DNA of 64,000 nucleotides from Sipunculus nudus (Eukaryota; Annelida; Sipuncula; Golfingiida; Sipunculidae): NCBI GenBank assembly GCA_026874595.1, contig CM049306.1, positions 83,726,142 to 83,790,141 of the forward strand, read 5' to 3'. Shown piece by piece: positions 58,062 to 64,000 of this stretch (position 1 is its first letter; each line of letters starts with the position of its first letter). The notes under the pieces were generated by a model. It saw only the letters and a program-made list of their open reading frames with translations, ran no database searches and was not told where the DNA came from. The position numbers and the translations under genes were made by a program.

Positions 58062-59519
58062 TAGTACTGTTATAGCCCTAACACCTGAGAAACATTTACA
58101 TCAGATTTTATTGATCACATGACATAAGTCTTCAGTTTTCACATCCTCATACAATGGCATATGAAGTATTTCAATTTTAAAACTAAAGCTTATGTACAGA
58201 TTTAGGCATACAGTAGTCATGTTATGTAATCTATAAGGTCAGGTGTAATCATGCTTAAAATTCTCAATAAATATTTTAAATGGAAAGAATCCCCATGACA
58301 AAATAGTTTGTTTACTGATGTTTTCTTAAGAGAATATATTTTCACACCATAAATATACAAAAATTCCATCAGTATCAACTCAATATGCAGCTAGTTGAGG
58401 ATTTATTAGAAAATAAAAAGGGCAACAAGCATTATTAATATCCAGAAATCATATTTCCCCTATAAAGTGGAAAAATGGCCTAACATAAGTGCAGTATTGA
58501 TAGCCTACCCTGGAGCAAGAGTGAAGAAACTCAGCCAGACATGTTTAGTATAACCATTTCAAATGATATTTTTTTCTTGCATTGATTTAGGAAATGTGGT
58601 GTTTTTACTTTACTTGTCCTTTCTTATTTTTTTGTAATTTCCCTTGAACAGCTTAATTAAAGGGACCTTTACCAATATCCTACATCTATTAATGGGGTAC
58701 CTCAGCATATATCCTCATTATTAATTACGGTAAACCACTTTTGCCTATCAGCACCATCTTGTGTTTATTTAATGAAACACATAACATTTGTGTAAGGCAT
58801 TAAAACTGGATAATACCTATGTATATTCTTATTCATTTGAGTGGATAGCCAAAAAGAATATACCTAATGTTTCACTGGTTAGGCTGAAATATGATTACAA
58901 TTCCACATTTAATCAAAACAAAAGATAACTTAAATTTTGAAATCTTTCAACATTTGAATCCAAGATGGTGATGAGAAGCAAAAGCGGTGGTTTTTTAAAG
59001 GTACCACATTAAAGATAATCCCTTGCACCTTTCATACAAAACACCAGAAAACGCTACTCACAGAAAATGTCACAGGCAGTTTAATGTGTTGATATCTACA
59101 TGTTTAAAACAAGTGGGGCCCACCAATATAAACAAAACAGATTCAACACAGATATCTCATAGAAAAATAAGATGAACAAAAGTTTAACAGAGGGCGTTAT
59201 GTTTCAAATGACATTTCAATTTCCAAACATATGTCACCAATCGCCTTTAATAATGTTACCTTTTTTATGTATATCAACAATGCTGTGTTTACTAACAGCT
59301 AGTAGATAAATTAGCTCATACATTCATCAAAGAGGCATTACAAGAAATGTTCTTAAAGCAAATTACCTACAATTCATTAATATGAAAAGCATCCAATAAA
59401 ATCTGAAGAAAAGGTAGGAGAATAGCTGGCTTTAAGATTATTTGTCTAGTGACACTGCATCTGCGGGGTATCTGTTCCTTTGAACAGATAAAAATACCTC
59501 ATCTTGTGGACCTGCTGTG
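58062..59519. other. No gene recognised
   Basis: AT-rich sequence without a detectable repeat or exon. Confidence 0.4.
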
Positions 59520-59850
59520 GTGTTTCTTAATTATCTGACTCCAGGTCAACTTCATACCACAGACCAGTGGGTGATATGAAGCTTGGAAATCCAAACCTTT
59601 ACTGACCAGAAAAACCATATATCTAACCTGGTCAGAAAAAAATATTTGACTCCAGGTCACCTTTGTGCCATGGTTGCAGAGAAACCATATCTCTAACCTG
59701 GTCGCAAAAATATGACTCCAGGTCAACTTTGTGCAATGGACCAGAGGGTGCATGAGAATGAAGCTTGGAAGTCCAAACCTTTCTTGACCAAAGAAACCAT
59801 AAATCTCATCTTGTCAGAAAAATATTTGACATCAGGTCACTACTGCCATG
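59520..59850. repeat. Degenerate tandem repeat with TGACTCCAGGTCA
   Basis: The phrase TGACTCCAGGTCAACTT (or TTGACTCCAGGTCACC) recurs at about 59537, 59648, 59713 and 59826. It alternates with GAAACCATATCTCTAACCTG and GAAGCTTGGAAATCCAAACC, giving a nested period of about 65 and 180 bp. Confidence 0.8.
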
Positions 59851-59949
59851 GAAGAAATGTGTTTATTTTGGTACTTAACTGCTCAAGATGAATAATATAT
59901 TTTTTCCTTAACTATTGTCTTTATCAATATGGATGATAATTAATATATA

Positions 59950-60104
59950 TAGTGAAATTTCACTAACCTAACCACCTGTGAGACCAGCCAATGTGGTCAT
60001 GTTAATGGGGGCTATGTTAGTGAGAGGTTTTATGATAATTTACATTATTGTGAGAAGACCACCTTTTAGTCGTCTTAGCAGGAGTAGCTTCTAAAGTTTC
60101 ACTG
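59950..60104. mobile_element. 155-bp pogo-like MITE
   Basis: TAGTGAAATTTCACTAA on the left and AAAGTTTCACTG on the right are imperfect inverted ends flanked by TA (59948-59949, 60105-60106). The internal GGCTATGTTAGTGAGAGG resembles TTAGTGAGTTG phrases in the 51525-52515 element. Confidence 0.55.
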
Positions 60105-60106
60105 TA

Positions 60107-63100
60107 GTTATAGATCATTTGGTCAAGTAGTAAGAAGCAAGAAAAGTATCCATCCTTAAAGAATATATCAGTTTGTGTAATATCAGTCAAGGCCATGTAC
60201 ACAAACAATGTGTGCATGTTTCTTATGCTGATGTGGTTAAAATAGAAACAACAATTTATACACATGTATAAGTGTACAAGAAGCATACAGAGTTTCACAA
60301 AAAATATATAATACAATCATGATATGAACACTGACAGACCATATATTTTTCAGGAACCCGCTTCTGACATCTGGCAACCTTTTATTCCTGTTAGACTCTT
60401 CAATAGATTTTACATGACAAAGGATCAGACAGATGAAAGGGTTTACTGAGATGAAAGGGAGTCCGGGGATTATAATTTGCTGATGGCCCAAGTCATCTCA
60501 TACTGCAACAAGATTTTTATTTATTTAATCATAGGATGCTGATAAATTGGTCAATATGAAAATCAATTACCCCAGCAAACCTTGGAGGATGAGAACAAGG
60601 TCTTCTTCACACAAACTTTTAATACTGCCATATCTTGCAGTCTGTAAATCAGCCAATTCTACTTTTTTCAGATCTCAAGGACAACAGTGTGATGACACCC
60701 AAGAAGAAATAAACTATTATCAGTTCAGGTAAATATTCAATTGGATCCAATGAAAGCAAATATTGTCTTCATTCAATTAGGAGAAATCAATTTGTTATAT
60801 TTATTTCATTCCTGCTTTACTCTATCTGTCTTTTGTTTGATCAACACTGTCCATTGTACATCAACAACAGGCATTATCATTGTTTCATTTTCCAATCTTG
60901 ATTTCCAACATCTCACAAAGCTTACCATATGTGATCATTCACACATATAAACCATGAAAAATGATGTGTATTCTAGTAAAAGTATAACAAATTCATATAA
61001 ATCTTCAAAAAAGAGATATCCTGGTACTGTATATTAAAAAGCTACTATGCAATAACTATCAGTCACAGTGAAAAAAGGATAAAATTTTCTGATATGGACC
61101 ACTTGGTTTCTAAAACCAACTGAAACCAATAGTTAAAAAAGAGATTCACAAACTTGAAACTGTTCCAGGTGGTTTGAATGAAGTATATCTTTTTAACTGA
61201 ACAACTACATCTTTTTTTATATTCTGACACCTGTACATCAAATAATGTTATGTAAATCAGACCTTATTTCTAAAGGTCTCTGTCTTTTTTATGTAAGCTC
61301 AAAATTTTTACTTGCACATTTGGAGGCAGAGTTTTCAACCCTATTTTTATGAAGAAACAAGACCAAACCTCAACCTTTGAACTTGTGACTGACAAATCAA
61401 TATGAATCTTTCTCTATTGTAGAGTACTCTTATGTGAAAGATGGAAGGTTTGGGATGAAAACTTTAGCTAAAAATGAGTCAACAAATAAGCGGATCCAGT
61501 GACCTTCACCTTTGAGCTTGTGACCTAATTATCAATTGACAGAAAGGAGGACGGAAGAACAAACAGGTATATTCTGATCTACAACTTAGCAACCGCATAC
61601 CACATACAGGAACTTCAAAAATTTATCATGAACTCAATTTTTTTCTCATAAATATCAAGTGAAAAACGATCTGGAATTTACACTATCAGGTTGCTGTCTT
61701 TAAAAGACACCATCTTCAAAGTAGGTTACAGTGACTCAAAATATGTCTGAAAGATGGATGGAAACCAGAAATGTGACAGATAACAGATGATTGGCAATTC
61801 AGAGCATGACATACTACAAACTAACTACAAAATGTTATCTAAAGGTATTCTATATCTTCCCATAAGGTCTTCTTCAAAATTGGGGTTTTGGCTTCTATTA
61901 TGCTATATGTTTGCTGTAAGTGTAACATATTCTCTAAATTTGTGCAATATAATGAATATATGTGAAGTTACTGCTCACTCTAGAGACCAATTTTTTTACT
62001 TTTTTATCATTTTGCTGTGATATCTTGGTTGAATCACTGCCCATGATCAAGATACACCTGAAGATAAAAGTGATTGAAAAATCTGCTTGTGCCTATAATA
62101 ATCAATGTAACTGCACAAGTAAACTATTTTACTATGACACAGATATAGACAAAACTGGAAACAACTGACAAGGGGAATGATAAGGCCACATCATAATTTA
62201 CTTGAACCACTTTATAACAGGTCACCTTATGATGGGCTGGTATATAATTAGATTTCCGTTTTGTCTTTTAAAGTGGAATTCAAAAACAGAGAAATATAAC
62301 CAAATTAAGTTTTCTGCCTTTTATTCATTATTTTATATCACAAATGCAACTACTAATTTTTGATTGTCTTTTACTTATGCCTTTATTTATGACCTAGCTG
62401 ACTGACAACAAAATGCAAATATTTACTAATCATTATCTTTAAATTATTATCATCAGAAATGGTTTCAACATTTTTATTATAGGCAATTAACATTCTTACA
62501 ATAAATTGACATTACTTCATTAACTTTAACTTTGTACATGTCATACATAAAGCATGTTTTTTCATGAGAAGACCATTTGTCCAGGTCTTAACTTATACAT
62601 GCATGTGCAAAATGTATGGACTAGTCCATTTAAATTATTAACACACTGTGGGGTTACTTCTGGGAATACCACGGTAAAACCAGGTGTGACTAAAGGATTA
62701 CAGTTTCCATCCATGCATCGCACGTATACATTTGTTTCTTTGGGGCCAAGAAATGGTGGTTTCAATAGCAGCACTCATCTTGTCTGCTGAAATTTCTTTG
62801 GTGACAAATTAAAAAGTTTTAATAATAAAAGTTTGTTGCCATGAGAGAAAATACTCACACGAGAGTGGGGGATGTTCTTAATCACTCACATGGTTCTGAA
62901 TGATTAACAAAACCTAGGTCAGAAATACAATGGGAAATGAACCTGTGACTGACACCTCAAAGAAATCTTTGACATTTAGCTGATTCTGGTTTTGTGTAAA
63001 CTTATGAATAAACCATGAAAGTAATAATGTTTAGTAAACCCTCGGCAGTGGCTCAGCCAATTTTCTGTCCTTTCTTGGAAATCAAAACATCAGGACTTGA

Positions 63101-63309
63101 AAATAAGTTTATTTTTACTGGTGTGTGAAGAAACTTTTCAATTAGTTTTATTATTTAGGGGGGTCAACGGAGTAAATATCACTGATATAATATTAACTGA
63201 TGCCCCTGCTCAATGATACAGATCACACTGATGCTTTGCTGTTTGAATTTAAATAATAAGCAGGTGGATTACCTATTGCTGAAGCTCATGAATTAAAAAT
63301 CTCGAACAA
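60107..63309. other. No gene recognised
   Basis: AT-rich DNA. Around 61434-61560 it carries a family H relic (GTGAAAGATGGAAGGTTTGG, then GTGACCTTCACCTTTGAGC and GGAGGACGGAAG). The frames here are short and without domains. Confidence 0.4.
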
Positions 63310-63598
63310 TAAAACAGTGACCAGAAGCTGATGCTTTTGAATTTGAATTTTTTTACCAAAAAAAAAAAATGACCAGGAGCTGATGCTTTTGAATTTGAAT
63401 TTTAAACAATAAGACAATGACCTGAAGCAATACTGTGGAATTTTTAAACAATGAAACAATTACCTGAAGCAAATGCTTTTGAATTTGAATTTTTAAACAA
63501 TAAAACAATGACCTAAAGCATATGTTAAGAATTTTTAAACAATAAAACAATGACCTGAAGAAAATGCTTTTAAATTTGAATTTTTAAACAATAAGACA
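63310..63598. repeat. 45-50-bp tandem repeat
   Basis: Six diverged units share AATGACCTGAAGC, AATGCTTTTGAATTTGAATT and TTTAAACAATAAAACAAT, at about 63318, 63371, 63416, 63458, 63506 and 63549. The periodic minus-strand frame at 63353-63550 is an artefact of the repeat. Confidence 0.88.
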
Positions 63599-64000
63599 AC
63601 TAGAATAGGGGGAGTGGACAAGCGACTACGTGTATCCGCAAAAAAAAGAGTGGGACCGGTGAAGTGAGGCATGGATTGAGTGGCAAGGGGAAATAAAGTT
63701 ACATGTGTTACATATTAGAATGGATGTCTGCCACATAAACATGATTGTACGTGCTGCCACCTATTTGAACGAGAAACTATCCAAGATACACATGCAAAAT
63801 TTCAGGTGGAAAAGTCAAAACCACTGCAGAGATATGAGTGATTTTATCCAACAACAGACAAACAGATGGACACTGTGAAAAATGGCTGCAGGTGGCGCCA
63901 CCATTTTTGTTTATGTTATAAATTTAAGCTATCCAAGGGTTACATTTGTGTAAATTTTTTTTCCTGATTGGTCGAATGAGTCCAGTGATACAAGCATAGA
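63599..64000 (+). mobile_element. Family A element, 5' end, cut by the window
   Basis: ACTAGAATAGGGGGAGTGGA at 63599 matches the start at 17488, including GACAAGCGACTACGTGTATC and AAGTGAGGCATGGATTGAG. The first core units follow, with the box AGGTGGCGCCACC at 63890-63902. The remaining units and the 3' hairpin lie beyond the window. Confidence 0.85.

Noticed and set aside
63353-63550. Minus-strand frame with repeated LLFKIQIQKH
   Set aside because: The periodicity comes from the 45-50-bp DNA repeat, not from a repetitive protein.

Overview
This window reads as intergenic or intronic DNA of an animal with a large, AT-rich, repeat-dominated genome. No complete host protein-coding gene, rRNA or canonical tRNA gene was found. 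A mollusc, or another lophotrochozoan, is the best guess. The reason is the pervasive tandem-core elements carrying an AGGTGGCGCCACC box and GGACGGAC-type tracts, which resemble the pearl/CvE/HINE repeats described from bivalves and gastropods. This is inference from general knowledge; no database was searched. All repeat boundaries and periods were read by eye.

Layout. 1-3300: a 29-bp satellite organised first as a 12-mer and then as a 6-mer higher-order repeat. 5015-5693: a broken LINE 3' end. 8405-9996: a complete tandem-core element (family G). 10858-14372: degenerate arrays (families A and B), followed by a small MITE. 17488-23353: one family A element split by at least three later insertions: a TTA-flanked MITE, a composite block holding a GC-rich Harbinger-like element, and a 2.3-kb TA-flanked inverted-repeat element. 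23537-23971: a 435-bp LTR element in miniature whose LTRs carry tRNA-like arms. 26953-28262: family D split by family E. 28686-29297: two related coding-like segments around palindromic repeats. 30350-31834: an uninterrupted family A array. 32135-32336: a tRNA-derived SINE. 35020-36446, 41117-47770, 50529-53897 and 55220-57125: four elements of family F, which share both termini but have two kinds of body; three of the four hold nested insertions. 57661-58053: a second tRNA SINE. 59520-64000: small tandem arrays, a short pogo-like MITE, and the 5' end of another family A element.

The main result is structural. Families A and G end in a hairpin whose right arm is repeated, inverted, near the 5' end. 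Families F and E end in a hairpin bounded by TAG and CTA and followed by A-rich sequence. This architecture fits non-autonomous Helentron-type (HINE) rolling-circle elements. Because the elements are tandem or multicopy, sibling units serve as empty sites and let several nested insertions be bounded to within a few bases.
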